From contig OX381719.1 in NCBI GenBank assembly GCA_947462335.1, positions 66,194,808 through 66,258,807 of the forward strand: a stretch of DNA of 64,000 nucleotides. Direction: 5' to 3'. Every line of letters starts with the position of its first letter. Within the stretch, counting starts at the first letter, position 1. The position numbers and the translations under genes were made by a program. This document shows, piece by piece, positions 10,238 to 23,423 of this stretch. This DNA comes from Harmothoe impar (Eukaryota > Annelida > Polychaeta > Phyllodocida > Polynoidae). Under the pieces are notes generated by a model. The model saw nothing but the letters and a program-made list of their open reading frames with translations, had not been told where the DNA came from and made no database searches.

Positions 10238-13200
10238 TTTGACTTTGCTTCTTTAATGGCGAATGTGACTTTACAGGAATAATTATAACATACGCAGCGT
10301 GGCTTCATGTACCTACTGTGCACTCTAGGTATTCCCAACTGCTATGGTTGTTGTGAAATTTCCCGATAATTATGGAGCTCCCCGCAGTGCTGGATTACTC
10401 GACAGCGGCCATCTTGCATTAGGATTATTGAATACTGCTGTATCATTTCTACTGGTACAGTCACAGCCACCCTGGGCAGCTTCTGAAAGTAATTCTCTTC
10501 CTTTACAGCATGGCTGGCCTTATTAACAAGCAATTGGAGTAAAATGCACAGGATTAATGACAAGCCCAGGCTATTGCATCTGGTAATTGGACGCTAAAAA
10601 GTAAATCTGTTCTGGGGTTAATTTAGAACAACCAAGAATTCATTATCTTCAAATTACAGGAAGGTGGCAAAATTTGAATTAACTTAATGCAGATTTTTTC
10701 CTTTTTTATTATGAAATGAATTCTATGACAATGCTTTCATTTAACACCATGCCCTTCTGTGCCATTATGTATTAATGCAGTACAGGTTAGTGAATCTCCA
10801 TTAGCGTTGGCTGTTTAGGAGTTAACAGAATGTAATGGTATCCTGCACCAGACTTTCCACCTTCTACCTGTCAGTAAAACAGGAATAATAATCTAATTAC
10901 CTCCCGGGTAAAGGTGTAGGTGGTTCCTGTGTCTGTAGAGAGTACATGTACATGTTTACCTCTTCTACCTTCTGTCATATTTACAGCTTCAGGTGTTGGT
11001 GCAGTACAAAGAGGTATAGAAGAAGAGATCAGGGAATATATAACATTATAAAGAGACCTATTGGCATCGTTGTAGAGCCATCCTCATTGAGTCAAACTGT
11101 CCTAAACTGCCAAGCAACCAAACAGCCAAACTTTACCCTGAGGGCTTCCCACAGAAGTTACCAGACATATATCCCACTCCCAGCACTGCCTTCCCCAATT
11201 AGTGGGGATCAAAGCTCCATGTGGACGAGTGCGCGGGTTGAGGTAGGATGAGGTGGTCAGGAGCATCAGACACCAATAATCACATAGTAGAAGTCCTTGT
11301 CTATGCCCCATAGGTGTGGGTGAGGTCTTTAGGCACTCAGTGGGAGCCTGCAGTTGTTCATGATGCAACTTGTATATGGGCACGCTGTCTCTGTCCTACA
11401 GGTGAGCCACTTAGCTGGAACCAATCTCTGAAATAACAGTCTCGTGTAGAGTAAGATAGAGTTGTGCTGAATCTAGCTCTACACCATTGAGGAATACACA
11501 CATACACAGACACTGCAGGGGTATTGAAGAAACAGCATGTCTCACATAGATATGAATCACACACACACATGTATATAGATATAGATTACCTGCATGGAAT
11601 TCAATTACATTATAAATTGCCCACAGGGTAACTCTGTAGATGCCTCAGAGAACTGCAGCAGGAGCTGCTGAGAGTTTGAGGCAGCATTTACTTTAATTAC
11701 ATCAGGGATTGACTAAAAAGCAGGTGCCAGCATCCGTAATGCACGCTGTAGGGATTAAGAAGAAACACCTGTCAGCACACCTCCCTAGTTGATGTATATT
11801 TCTGTCTATATAGCTCAAACATGACTTATCAGTATTTTCAGAAGGTACATGAGAATTCTGAGACTTGAATATACTATTAATGGATTTCCCTTGTACATGT
11901 AAGGAGGCCATGAATGATGGTATCATAGTGATTTCAAGTGATGGAAACTAAGCAAAGGGTTTTCAAGGATGCATCTTTGCTTCAGCTCTCACTTACCATA
12001 TAATGTAGTCATCAAACACTCTCACCTTGACTAGAAACAAGGCAGTGTTAGCAGCACACCTGGCATGTAGGTGACATCAGGGTCTGACAGAACGGATGGA
12101 TTAGATTAGCCTGCTGTAGCTGGAGGAACGAGGAGAGAGTAGAATAAGACACCAGGGGAGGTATTGTGATTAATGTAGGGTCAAAATAGTGGATTATTGG
12201 CCGGCCTAGGTTATTTTTATGGCTCAGTCACTAACTGATGGTCATAAACAAGGTCATAAAGAGTGTAGAAGGAGGTAAGAATCATATAGTGTGCAGTTAC
12301 AAAATTCGTCATAAGTGCATCATTAGAAACTTCCTTTATGAGCATTTTTAGAAAATACTGCATCACACAAGTGTCACAGTTGGGCTATCAATTGCTTTAA
12401 ATTCCTTTAAATGGACCAGTGAGGACAGACCACTTCTTAAGTGACAACCATGCTGTATGTGCTATGCTGGAAGTGCATCAGTGCACTACCAGTGGTTTAC
12501 TGGTCCAGCAAGGACTGTGCCCACTGGGGGCATGGTTCCTATGTCTGTGTACACTTTATATATATACACAATACCATTTAGCAGCAGAGTAAAGAACCCC
12601 TAAATAATCCCAGCTATCTACTCCTCACTCCATCCAGAGTGTCCATTCTGCACCAGCAAGCTTTCACCACTTTCATATTGAGGCCAGTTTTCATGAATAA
12701 CCTTCAGTCACTGCTGTATAGCAATGAGCTAGGCAGCTATAATATAGCGCAGCCTCTGAGACCAGGCAATGAATCAGCTGGAACACTGTGAGCAGTACAC
12801 TCCGGCTCACATCCCATATATACAGTGGAGTCAGGATTTTCGAGTGGATAATGATCCATATTAAAAACAAATTGAATATATTATAGGTTAGTCATGAAGT
12901 CAGTTGTTTTATCCCAGATGGTCTTCATCCATGCATAATCATGGTTTGGGGGGTGAAGCATTAAAGCTGTGAGCTTCCATTTAGAGGCAATTTATGTAAT
13001 CAAACATAAACCTCATCTCATGATTTGAATAGCCTATAGATCAGCCTGCCACCCGCTGAGATTTTCAATTTCCTGTACAGTCAGAAATAATTGCATGGAA
13101 CACCAAGCATGGCATATCATAAGCTGACCCTGGGCAGGTCTTTCCTAGCTGAGCAAGGCAACTTTATCCTACCATGAATAATGAATAGCTACAATCATGT

Positions 13201-13689
13201 TGAATGTGTTTAAAGTTAACTTTCAACACTCGGAACTCTAAAGTTTGAGTTGCAGATTGAAACCAAATTAAATTTGCTATGCCCTTTGTCAGCATGATGA
13301 TTGACTGCAGCCTTTGTGATTTATACCGAAGGGCGGCATTCAAGCCTCACAATGACAAAGGGCGTAATGCAGTAGAGGCACTTTGAGCGTACTATAGGGG
13401 AAAACATCTATCATGGCAAACCAGTCCTCCACCTGATTACATGTTTGGTATACCATGAACAAAATGCAATCACAGGGGGCTGCTACAGAAGGGAGGAGGT
13501 ATGAATAATGAAAGGGCAATCCAGTTACAGATATATACTTGTGACACACTGATATGGAAAAGTCTGTCTGCAGGCAAATTTGATATTATCAACAACTTTC
13601 TATGATAGAGGCAGTATCTAATAACTATCCTGTATTATATGTCACTTTTATTCAACAAGAAACAGATATAATTGCCTTAATATACAACC

Positions 13690-13905
13690 TTAATGTATAA
13701 TTATCATGATGCATGGATACAGCCACAGCAAGTAGCTCACTAGTACTGTATGGACGCATCACGCCATCATAAGGATTTGAGACACTCCTAAAGGGTGGCA
13801 TGATGCACGCTACTTGCCTGAGACACTTTGGTGCATCATGAGAATTACTGTCATGTTTTAAGGTAACTGACACTGTGGAGCTGAGTACCTCAATTAGCGG
13901 CAGCA
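13690..13905. repeat. Imperfect inverted repeat with 'gatgca' motifs
   Basis: Contains repeated 'atgatgca' and 'tgcatcat' blocks around 13708, 13800 and 13831, with 'gagacact' twice. It resembles the hairpin cluster at 14530-14730 in motif and spacing, so both are probably members of one small inverted-repeat family. Confidence 0.5.
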
Positions 13906-14529
13906 CCTTAAGTGTTTAGGTGTTTTGTGGCTGCAGAATTGAGGCTGTTACCTAACTGAGAGGGAAGGTATCTCAGCCAATGCATATTGCAACTACCGGG
14001 GACTTAAAGCGGCAGTCCCACCACTGGCGGTGCTACCCCATATTAGACTAGAACAGTACTAGAATTGTGAGTGGGATACCCTCGGTGCTTATGCCGCTTT
14101 AATGGATGCAAATTCATGATGTGCATTACTAGAGTCTGACAGTCTCAATATCTGATATTCAATTCACAAATTGTCCTGGTTATTGCATTATTGTATAACT
14201 CCATTAACTGACTTGTGGTCTCTTTCCAGGTGTGACCATGAGCTTTATGTTTGAGGAGGTATGCATCTATTTATTATGACATTATGTCCATCTTCAAAGT
14301 AATATGTAATGATACCAGTTTATATCAGTTTAATTCCCAATGTTTTACAAGCTATAACACTTCAAGGTTTGTTTCATGAGTAACCTTCATATCATATCTT
14401 CACCCAAAGATCCTCCGGTTAGATACATTGTAGGAGCAGGCCACCTCATGGAGATAAGAACATTCATCCTGAGGGATAAGCCTCATAAACCCTTTAATGA
14501 CGGTTGTCACTAGAAGATGACGTTTTTCA

Positions 14530-14588
14530 GCATGATGCACCGATGCAGCCCCAGCGAGTAACTCAACGGTGCTGCATTGGTGCATCAT
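14530..14588. repeat. Inverted repeat, about 18-bp arms with one mismatch
   Basis: The left arm atgatgcaccgatgcagc (about 14531-14548) pairs with gctgcattggtgcatcat (about 14571-14588), one mismatch, across a loop of about 22 bases. Confidence 0.75.
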
Positions 14589-14635
14589 GTTGACCCTTCA
14601 GCAGTCTCTGAACCCTGTAGGGTCAGCAAGATGCT

Positions 14636-14676
14636 TGAATGCAGCACTGGTAAGTTACTCACCAGTGCTGCATTCA
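14636..14676. repeat. Perfect 16-bp inverted repeat, 9-nt loop
   Basis: The arm tgaatgcagcactggt at 14636-14651 pairs exactly with accagtgctgcattca at 14661-14676. It lies 48 bases downstream of another hairpin with a related stem ('gcagc' and 'gctgca'), suggesting a small foldback family. Confidence 0.88.
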
Positions 14677-17661
14677 TGCATCATGAGGACCAAGGGCATG
14701 ATGCATTAATGCATTATGCCATCCTTAAAGGGTTAACATGGCTACTGTATACTAATGCTGTAAGGTCTTGTAATGGGGATCAGCCTGTAGGCCCAGCCTC
14801 AAAGCCATGTAATGAGCTCCAACATGATCATCAGCTAGTACTATGAGCCTGATCCATAATACATATAATCTCCAGGGTTCCTCTGTGTGGGCATGGACTT
14901 AATTAAAGGTTGAGCCCTGTATGCATATATCAGCATGGGATATGGCAGGTATTGTCAGCATCCATACCTCATCCTAAAATTGGGGATAATGCATTATGTT
15001 TCATCTGGGTGAAAGATTACAATTACAAATTCAGATGTGTAAAATGTAGCAAATACAAAACGAAGCATTTTCTCTGCTGAGGCCCCAGATTTATCATGGT
15101 TTTTTAATAAACATACGATGTGAGCATCGCTTAACACAATTTGTGTACCATATGTTACATATTGAAAGACCAGTCATCAGCCATCTATAAAGGGTTAAAG
15201 CCAAGTATGTACTCCAATGTAGACCTCACATCATTCTGTGAATGGTCTATAGATCAGGCCGTCACCCTGCTGAGATTTGCATTGAATACCTCAGATGGCA
15301 TATGATGACCATGGGTAACCACATAATACATCCATGAATAAAACATTGGTATCTAGGGTGTGTATTTATGGAAAATTCACTGAAGCCAGTTTCATCATTG
15401 GGATTGTATTTTAGGTGAGAGCATACTGTTTTGTCAAAATTAAAAGCTAAAGAAATAAAAGGAGGATTCACTTTAGCTGTGACATCCTATTTTGAACCAT
15501 TTTCCCGGCAATATCTAAATATAAAAGCTCTCCTGAAGGTTACTGCATCCTTGATTGAGGACCGGGACACCTTTAGATATCTACCATGCAGCTCTCTAAC
15601 CCTGATCACATGTTTCAGAAACCAAGAATAGAATCCAATCACTATAGAGACTGTCACAGAATGGAAGATATGAATAATGCATTTGCAATCTAGTTACCAA
15701 CCTATACTGGGGCGGGGCTGATACTTGAATCGAATATGGATAGGTGCAGTTTCAACAGATGACATTGCCGTAGAATCACTACATTTTGCGGCAGGCAGGA
15801 TATAATAGTCCTAATACTATGAGGGGAGGCTCTATCAGATGTATGGTACTCCACCCTTAAAGGAACTACTGCAGAATTATATAAACTAGTAGCTGCCAAT
15901 AGCAAAGTAATCAAAATGTTCAACAAAGATAGAAAAAAGATGGAGAAAGCAGAGTGTCAAATTCTGATACTCCCACACTCTTGGTCTTCCTTTTGTTTAG
16001 TTTGACACTTAAAGTATGGTGTGTTGAGCTTCTCTTTAAACCCCCCAATAAGGCCGTAAAGTTACTTCAATACATATAGGATACATAGTGTTAAGGCTTC
16101 CTCGTACTGTCAACTATTTTGGTTGTAAAGATGAACAGTGGTAGGACATTGGTAGTATGGACCCTCAAGAATGTGCATATATATTTTTTTATGCATACAT
16201 GATCAATATTAAAGGCACCTGTTATAACTGGCGGTAGTTAACACTTTGTGGCAGTGGATGTCAACATGCATAATGGTGAGGAGGCCATTAGCCGCAGCAT
16301 GTTAAGTGTTTAAGTGTTTTAAGACGGCAGAATGGAGGTCGTGTCAGGGGTAGTTACCTCACACTGAGTAGGAGGTAGTTGGAGAAGGCACCTCTTTGTA
16401 TTGTGCAGCACTACTAGCTGTGCCTGATTTGTGTGATTCAAGTTATAAGGGGCACCAATTGAACAATACCAAGTTAATCACTTAAGCATTAAAGAAGAAT
16501 GAACATATCATTTCTCTACAATAAACTGTTTTTATATTTCTAGATGAAAATAGTGACAAGTTCTTACCAGAGCTTCGAGCAATACCAGGTTTCTAATCGT
16601 TATAGTTACTTTAGTGGGGAACCGTTTCCATACCTTGGAGGGGCAGTGACGGAATCAGGAGAGGGGAGGGTCGCTGGTCCTAACGTCCTATATTGTGTAA
16701 ATTAGGGCATGCCTAGAGGACCTTTGTCTGTCTTACATGGGTCCTACCTCTATGGAGGCTTTTCCAGTTGAACTACAACCTCTACTCTGTGCAAACACAT
16801 GACTCAGGCAGTAATCATGTTGTTATCACTATCTTCACTGACAGGTGGTGTGTAGAGGCTGGTAACCATAATTACAACTCATTTACTGCCATTTATCTCT
16901 CACAGAATGTCACACAACATCCAGGCAAAACACTAATGTACATAAACACAGGAAAGCAAACTCAACAGATTGCATGTTGTCATTCCCAGTGACCCAGGCT
17001 ACTTATAGGACAAAGGACTTGATACCAGTAATCATTCCCTTCCACAGGTTTTACCTAGAAAACCAATGTTTCAAATTCCAACAGATACTGCATTTCCGAA
17101 ACATGGCAGCTACATTTATGTATCCTGATGATAAAAAGGGACAGTGCATCAGAACACATATACAAGGAAGATTGAAGGCTTCATATTTATATATGCATAT
17201 GTACTTTTTGAATGCAAATATGAATTGTAAGCCCTCATGTTAATATCCATACTGCAACGGGTCATTGCAGTCCCGCCCATTGGGATTTTCAATTTCAACT
17301 CTTGCACGGAATAATCTTCATGAGAGCCCCTGAGTCACCTATTTCATGTATATGTAGTTCCCTTTTTGCTTGAGACAGAATATTAACTATCATGCAACAT
17401 ATGGCCCAAAGGGAGATGTGATTCCTCCTTCAGCACTGCCTTATTTAAGTTGCTTTCATGAGACTCCCATACATCAAATCAGTAAGATGGTGAACTTAAC
17501 TCCACATACGTTTCCTCTATTTATTACAGAAACACATTTATGTCACATAATTAAGTGATGTATAATTATAAAAAAAATTCTATAATTAAATCATTCATTT
17601 TTTTCAGCATGCTCTGGGGACCATGATTGGACTTCATCCCGGCCTCTAAAAACCTGTTGAG

Positions 17662-19382
17662 ATGATTGTGTCCAAAACTTTCCGACAAGAACTTCAGCTT
17701 GACAATCTGGGCTTTAATTTTGAGGAGCCGAGCTACTTTGTTCGCTCTCAGGTAATTATGACCTTCAATTATTGTAATTGCACATTTTAATTGCACATTC
17801 TAATTGCACACAAAAAATAACCAAGTTTCAGCCTGTAATACAAAAAGGGAGTTCCTCATATAATGAGAGTTATTGAAACAAAACATAAGTCAGCAGAGTG
17901 ATTTTACACAGTGTAATAGTTCGAATTCAATGGTGGTGAATGTAACAATATCTGTATTACTGATAATTGCATCTTATTGACCCCTACATGAATAGCTATG
18001 TTGGTTTATAACCTTTTATACATTTGCTGTATGCCTTCAAAATTAAAAATGTCACTTTTCTGGACAAATCTTTTATATCTGGCTAATATACTCAGGCATA
18101 GATAGTGCACTAACAATGTGTTCTGCAGAATAAAAATGGAATGCAGTCTTGAAGAGCTAGGTTCATCTTTATAACAGTGGTCAGGCTCTGTGTCAAAATC
18201 ATATTTCTCTAGATTATATGAACTACTTTTATGTTTCTTATTACAACCCACACCTGGATTATTTTCAGTGGTCTCGCTGTGGGTCATACTGCTTCGTCCT
18301 ATACCGCTTGCTGTTGGCCGGGTACTTTGTCCTATGGCTGGTGTGGACGTGTGTGAAGAAGGCCGTTATCTATCACCAGCACATCTTCCTCTACTTTACC
18401 ACATGGGTTGCCATGGTAACTGCCCTGCATGGCACGGGTGCTGCTTTGTCTACATTTTATCACCATGTCATAAGAACACGGCCCGGCCGAAGAGGCAGTA
18501 AGTGCTTCCTTTGTCCCTCTCCAGTTTAGTGTTTTATGACACACTAAGCACTTGTAATGAGTCAGTTAAAAACAGCTATATTCTAGCAAGATAAATTGTT
18601 GTATACACTGTATATATAAGAACTGATTGTGGCTTTCATGGATTGAACATTTTAGGAGCAGAGAAGTAGTAAGGTACTGTTATTTATTTTCCTTAAAGTT
18701 CCTTGAATCCCCAATTAAACTGTTTTGCAAGTTGAGAATTTATAGATTGATGATAAACTATAATGAAAATACTCCTCAGTTACATCTACATGAGTTATTT
18801 AATATTGGCTATTTTCTTATTACAGGTGGTATCAGTCGTGACGTGGACTTTCCCATGAGTGTCTCAACTGAGCCAATAACTTTGAATACAGATGCAAATG
18901 GAGAAGTTACTCAAGTCAACGTTATCACTGGTGTGACCATCATTAGCCCTTGGTACATCAGGGTCACATGGTTGCTGTACAACATAGCACTCACAGGGAG
19001 TGCACTTCTTACACTACTCTACTGGCCTCTGGTGTATGACGGCAATATCACCGATACCAAACTCTGCAATAACGCCCTGAATACACTGATACTAATACTG
19101 GACATCATGATGTCTCGGACACCTGTGAGAGTACTACATGCAGTGTATGGAGCTACTTTCTGTTTGGTTTATGTCATTTTTAATATTTTGTACTGTCTCT
19201 ATGGAAGGGACCAATCAGAAGGCCCCATTTATTCAGTGCTGGACTGGAGGAGTAAGCCCATGCTGCCCTCTGCAGGTGTGTGTGTGGTACTAGTGGTGGT
19301 GGTACCCATGATGCAATTTGGCTGGTACCTGCTGTATCAGCTGAGGTTGTACTTGTGGAGGAGATACGGACAGATTGGGTAA
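17662..19382 (+). CDS. rost-like: Rolling stone-like multi-pass membrane protein, three exons (291 aa)
   Basis: Three exons join in frame. Exon 1, 17662-17751, encodes 30 residues ending in SYFVRSQ and has a GTAATT donor. Exon 2, 18269-18497, follows a TTTTCAG acceptor and ends at GTAAGT. Exon 3, 18826-19382, follows TTACAG and ends at TAA; a split Ser codon joins exons 2 and 3. The N-terminus (FRQELQLDNLGFNFEEPSYFVRSQWSRCGSYCFVLYRLLLAGYF) has the form of the rolling stone family, named for a Drosophila membrane protein needed in myoblast fusion. Hydrophobic segments lie near residues 36-58 and 66-94, with about four more in exon 3, including LYNIALTGSALLTLLYWPLVY, VLHAVYGATFCLVYVIFNILYCLY and GVCVVLVVVVPMMQFGWYLLY. 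The total of 291 residues fits the family. The molecular function is not established; a role in cell fusion cannot be assumed. The start could differ if an upstream exon exists. Confidence 0.87.
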
Positions 19383-19965
19383 ACACAGCAGGCAATGGGT
19401 ACCTATAGGATACAAGATAGGGCAGATTGGGTAACTACAAGAGACAAGGTACGGGTAGATTGAATAACCTGGAGAGACAAGATACAGCCAGATAGAGATT
19501 GTTGACCAGAGAATTTAACACAAGGATTAACATTACATCTAACTGTAAAACCTTTTAAGTTGATAAATCCTAGTGCTGTTTTGCATCCTAAATGTCTGAT
19601 CTCATGATTTTATTGCACTTGTGAAAGTTGAGTTTATTGACAGGGTTAAGGGACCATGACCACAGATTATATATTTATACCAGATATGTATTGCACACGG
19701 CAAGTGTGATCTAACAATAGCAGACAATCATATACGGCTCATGTTTGATATGGAGATTTGTTTTAGAATATGTATCAATATGTAACTGGAATGTTACCAG
19801 TCCATGCACCGTACATATCTTTAATCTTTGAAGTTGACAAACTACGAAGAACTGTCAAGTGTTCTCAAAAGTCAATGGAGATTCAGACTCTATGACAATT
19901 ACTTCATTACCTCTGGAAACCAACAGGTATTAAAATGTTCTGAAATAAATAATGTGTGTTTTATT
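19383..19965 (+). other. 3' UTR of the rolling stone-like gene with poly(A) signal
   Basis: An AATAAA occurs at about 19944-19949, followed by a GT-rich stretch ('gtgtgttttatttgatgttttg'-like), the normal arrangement for cleavage and polyadenylation. The 3' UTR would be about 580 bases. Near its start a short 'gggtaa..aca...gacaag/gatac' block is repeated twice (about 19378-19490). Confidence 0.6.
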
Positions 19966-22900
19966 TGATGTTTTGTCATTTATTACTGATTGAAGATACA
20001 CATAGTGTAATGTATCCAGTTTTCTTTTATTGACTATATGAGATGTTCGAGACCATTATGATGATATATGAAATAATATCATTCATTTATTCTCATATTC
20101 TGAAAAGGTACAGTATTTAAAAAATCATCTCATGAATTAAGTGTTCCACTTCAGGATTTCTAATTCCTCATTACTCTCTCCTTGTGCTGCTTGAGCCAAG
20201 TATCATAATAATGCTTTGATCACCCTAGATTGAGGAATAAGGGGTTAAGCTCACACTATAGAAATTTGGAAAGATGGGATGATCTAGCTGAATGGGTAGA
20301 ATCTGAGATCATAAAGCTTGGGAGTAATGTATTCACAGTGAATTACCATTTACATATAATGAGAGAGGCAGGTCAACAGTAATGCTGATGTACAGGTCAT
20401 CCTCTGGCATTAAAGAGATAAAGCATGAATTAATGATATTCATGTCAGGACATGCATCTATGAATATATATAGCTGCAGTATATATACTGGTTCCTTTCT
20501 TAACCGCTTTTGATTCTTTCCGATAAATTATCGAAATTGATATCACAGTATGACAATGTGGCCTTATAATATTTCCTATAACAACCAACCTGGTATAATT
20601 TGTCTGGTTTGAATTCAATAACTCATTGCCAGATCACTGACAGAATAAATGTTGCCTCCTCACAACAGGAACATCACATGATGCTACAGGAAGCCTGCTG
20701 AGGGTGCTCCAAACAGGAACCGGAAACCAGCAAACATTACTTCCTGTGTTGGGAGAGCTATCACACTAACAAGTCAGTACTAACTTGGGCCCTACAGAAA
20801 GCCCCATGAGGGTTCGCAAAACAAGAACTGGAAACAGGTCAAATAGCACTCCTTGTCTGAGGTAATCAATATCATCCTGACAGAGGGTGCGGGTTGAGGA
20901 CCTGCCTGGGGTACCAAACAGAAGTTCCTGGTGAATTCTATTATTACTGATTATTTCCACTGAATTAGCTGCAAAAGTCCAGCCAAGATTATCAGCATAA
21001 CTTCAGTACTGCAGACTAAATAAAGAACATGATGCTGGTGTCAGTAATTACCCAGGTAATTGGAGATAGCCATTAGCTAATTAGATATAGGAACTGCAGG
21101 ATTGATAGTTTCTAAGATGAGGTCATATCATAATCAGGGCCTCTCTTATCATTTATTAACAAAGTTATCATAGGAACACTTAATCAGCAAATAGGCTTGA
21201 AGCGTTAAATACAGTCTCATCAGCCAGAGTCATAGGAGAACCAAAGGTTTTTCGCCCATCTTAAATAAGACGCCAAGACAGGTCCCTTACTCTGAATAGT
21301 GCTCAGGAATCCCATGCTGCCTAATTACGCAGACACTAAGAGGATCTCACTCTCCTCCACACTGAGAAAGTAGTGCTGATGGCCGTCACTCTCCAGGCTG
21401 AGGTTTTACTTGGTCAGTAAGCATTAGGCGCTTTGGGAGAATGTCTCACTGTCCACAGATGAACATTTGGTGAGAAGCTGTCAGTGGGAATCATGATTCC
21501 TCAGATGACATCCAACAAGTGCCTTTCAGTTCTTGGTTTTATGTGACGTCCTCTGCAGATCTCCATCATTATTTCTGACAGGGACAATTACAATTTTACC
21601 TCAAAAGTTTTTATTGGCTTCATGCATGCGAGAAAAATAATGACATTTGATGATTCCCTTAGTAAGGATTCGGTGGTTAGCATGCAGTCCTTCAGTCTAT
21701 AACAGAGGAGTCAGTCGTCCAGCTGGCTGACTGAGTGCAGCCTTACTTCTTGCCTGACCACGTACAGTATGATTGTAGAGCTCTGTCATAGTAACTACCG
21801 TCAATAATCACATGATATGAAGTCTGTGGATCACAGAGAAAGCAACTCTCCATGGACAATTGATAAATAGTCTCCAGAAGTAGAATGTGTGGATATGTGA
21901 ATAATATGAAAATAAAATATGTCTGACTTGACTTGTTTAATGTCCCTCCCCTAAGAACAAATATTAAATTTCAATGCAATATGAAATATGTGGACATCAA
22001 GCAAATATAAACACTAAGATACGCTCTTCAGACATTGCATAAGTTTATCTGTTACCAATGTTTCATACAAATTTGTCCCTATTGGCCAAAGACTGCAAAA
22101 CCTCCTGCCCCAATTCCCCCTTTAATTTCACCAGCCCAGAAATAAATAATGAGTAGCCCATAAATCCTGCTTTCATACCACTTCTACCATATCCCCCACC
22201 ACTTTTGCCATCCCCAAAATTCCCCCTAATTACTTCACCACATCCCCCAGACCCTAAACTCACCCTCCACCTCTATTGAGTAAACTGCTTCATCAATAAT
22301 TAATCAAAACTACAACAGACAAAGCTCTCAATTCTACCTTTAGAGGGTTGAGATTTATTAACTTTTTTTTGGTTTCATCATCATTCATTTCTCCTTTGGG
22401 CTGCACAGGTGTGGAGAGTGTCCAGGAAGCATTGACTGTAAAGGTCAGTTAGGAGTGGGTGCTTCATTCTCAGGTGCGCTAATTCTGCCATAAAACACAG
22501 ATATCCGGTGGTTGATTGTCCTTTAAAACCTGAAGTCAAGCATCTGACACTAAACAATTTGATTTAGTTAGATATTTCTAACAATAGAAATGCAATGAAC
22601 TTGAATACTTATACAGTATGAATGCTCCTAACTAAAATCAAAATATATCTTAAACTGTGTCATTTATTTGACCATCTCTGAAAGCACATGTATAATTACA
22701 CAGCCAATATGGAAATCAATAATCTAATTTTGCACCTTTAGTGCAATATATTGTGTGTACATTTCTTTAGGTGCATATAGCAACCTTCATTATGTTACAT
22801 AGTTCACTGTAATTTGAGATTATGCACACACTGCTGATATCCTGCATCCTACACCCTAATATATTGGTCTGATCTTTGCTGTTAGGTGACATATTACAAT

Positions 22901-23423
22901 ACATTAGTTATTCCAATTCATTACATATTGTGCATTGGTGTAGCAAGAGGGATAATGAACAAAAAACAGGCAGGAAACAGACTGCACGACACAGGTGTAG
23001 GATGCCTGCTGGTTCAGCTGCCATCAATCACACAGTCCACATTGTGGGGCCTGATATGTGAATTCAGGTCAGTGAGTAGCTCTATAACAGAGTGTCCTGA
23101 GGTGATGACACACCGCTCATTCTATAGGGAGTACGTTTCCTGCTTTAGCAGGGTGCCTTCATAATTACTGAAAAAGACAGAGTGGAAACAATAGTTGGTG
23201 ACATTTTATGTCTACTTTTAAAGGTAGTATACATTAAGCCATATGTTCAAACTAAATGTTTGGAAGAAGGACAGGCAGAAGTTAAAGGATTGTCTGGTTA
23301 TAAAGAGTGTAAAATGAAAGTACAGAGAGTTTGAGAAGGAGAGATGGTGTTGAGTGAAACAGAGCAGGAACAGTTCTGTGGTATTGAGTGTCAGTAGTGT
23401 CTGCCCTCCTGTATGTGTGATAT
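19966..23423. other. Non-coding region with dispersed repeats
   Basis: No coding exon is supported. Bases about 20640-20990 resemble, in inverted orientation, 60640-60990 (shared 'gcctcctca', 'atcac.tgat', 'caggaagcc' and 'gagggtgctcc' blocks). Bases about 21290-21440 are an inverted relative of 50680-50830 (shared 'gaggatctcactctcctcc' and 'gaggttttacttggtcag'). Bases 22060-22270 are C-rich on the plus strand, with no recognisable gene. Confidence 0.5.

Larger units (their letters stand above)
4690..10260 (-). mobile_element. Two-ORF non-LTR retrotransposon (CR1/L2-like LINE), apparently intact
   Basis: Two long uninterrupted minus-strand ORFs lie in the order ORF1 (8558-10237) then ORF2 (5144-8050), separated by about 507 bases. 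ORF2 has an apurinic-type endonuclease and a reverse transcriptase with catalytic motifs intact, so a recent and possibly mobile copy is plausible. The 3' end is inferred: on the minus strand an AATAAA at about 4725 is followed by repeated TTCTTAAAA-like blocks down to about 4685, which would fit a short 3' repeat tail. The 5' end, just beyond ORF1, is not defined by any landmark, and I could not identify a target-site duplication. The clade call rests on the motif style of the endonuclease and reverse transcriptase and is not certain. Confidence 0.85.
10258..17661. other. Non-coding region with diverged repeats
   Basis: No supported exon was found. Several blocks recur: 12930-13550, 14990-15700 and 17220-17560 share the order 'tatagatcag.c.g.cacc..ctgagatt', 'tatgaataatg' and 'caat..agttac', so they look like old copies of one dispersed element. 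10890-11360 resembles parts of 1020-1860. A short stretch at 14232-14252 could be read as a tiny exon (ATG followed by a GT donor) but has no independent support. Confidence 0.55.

Noticed and set aside
14232..14252. Tiny exon candidate upstream of the rolling stone-like gene (ATG with a GT donor)
   Set aside because: Too short, with no matching reading frame or conservation. Exon 1 at 17662 already starts with a suitable family-like N-terminus.
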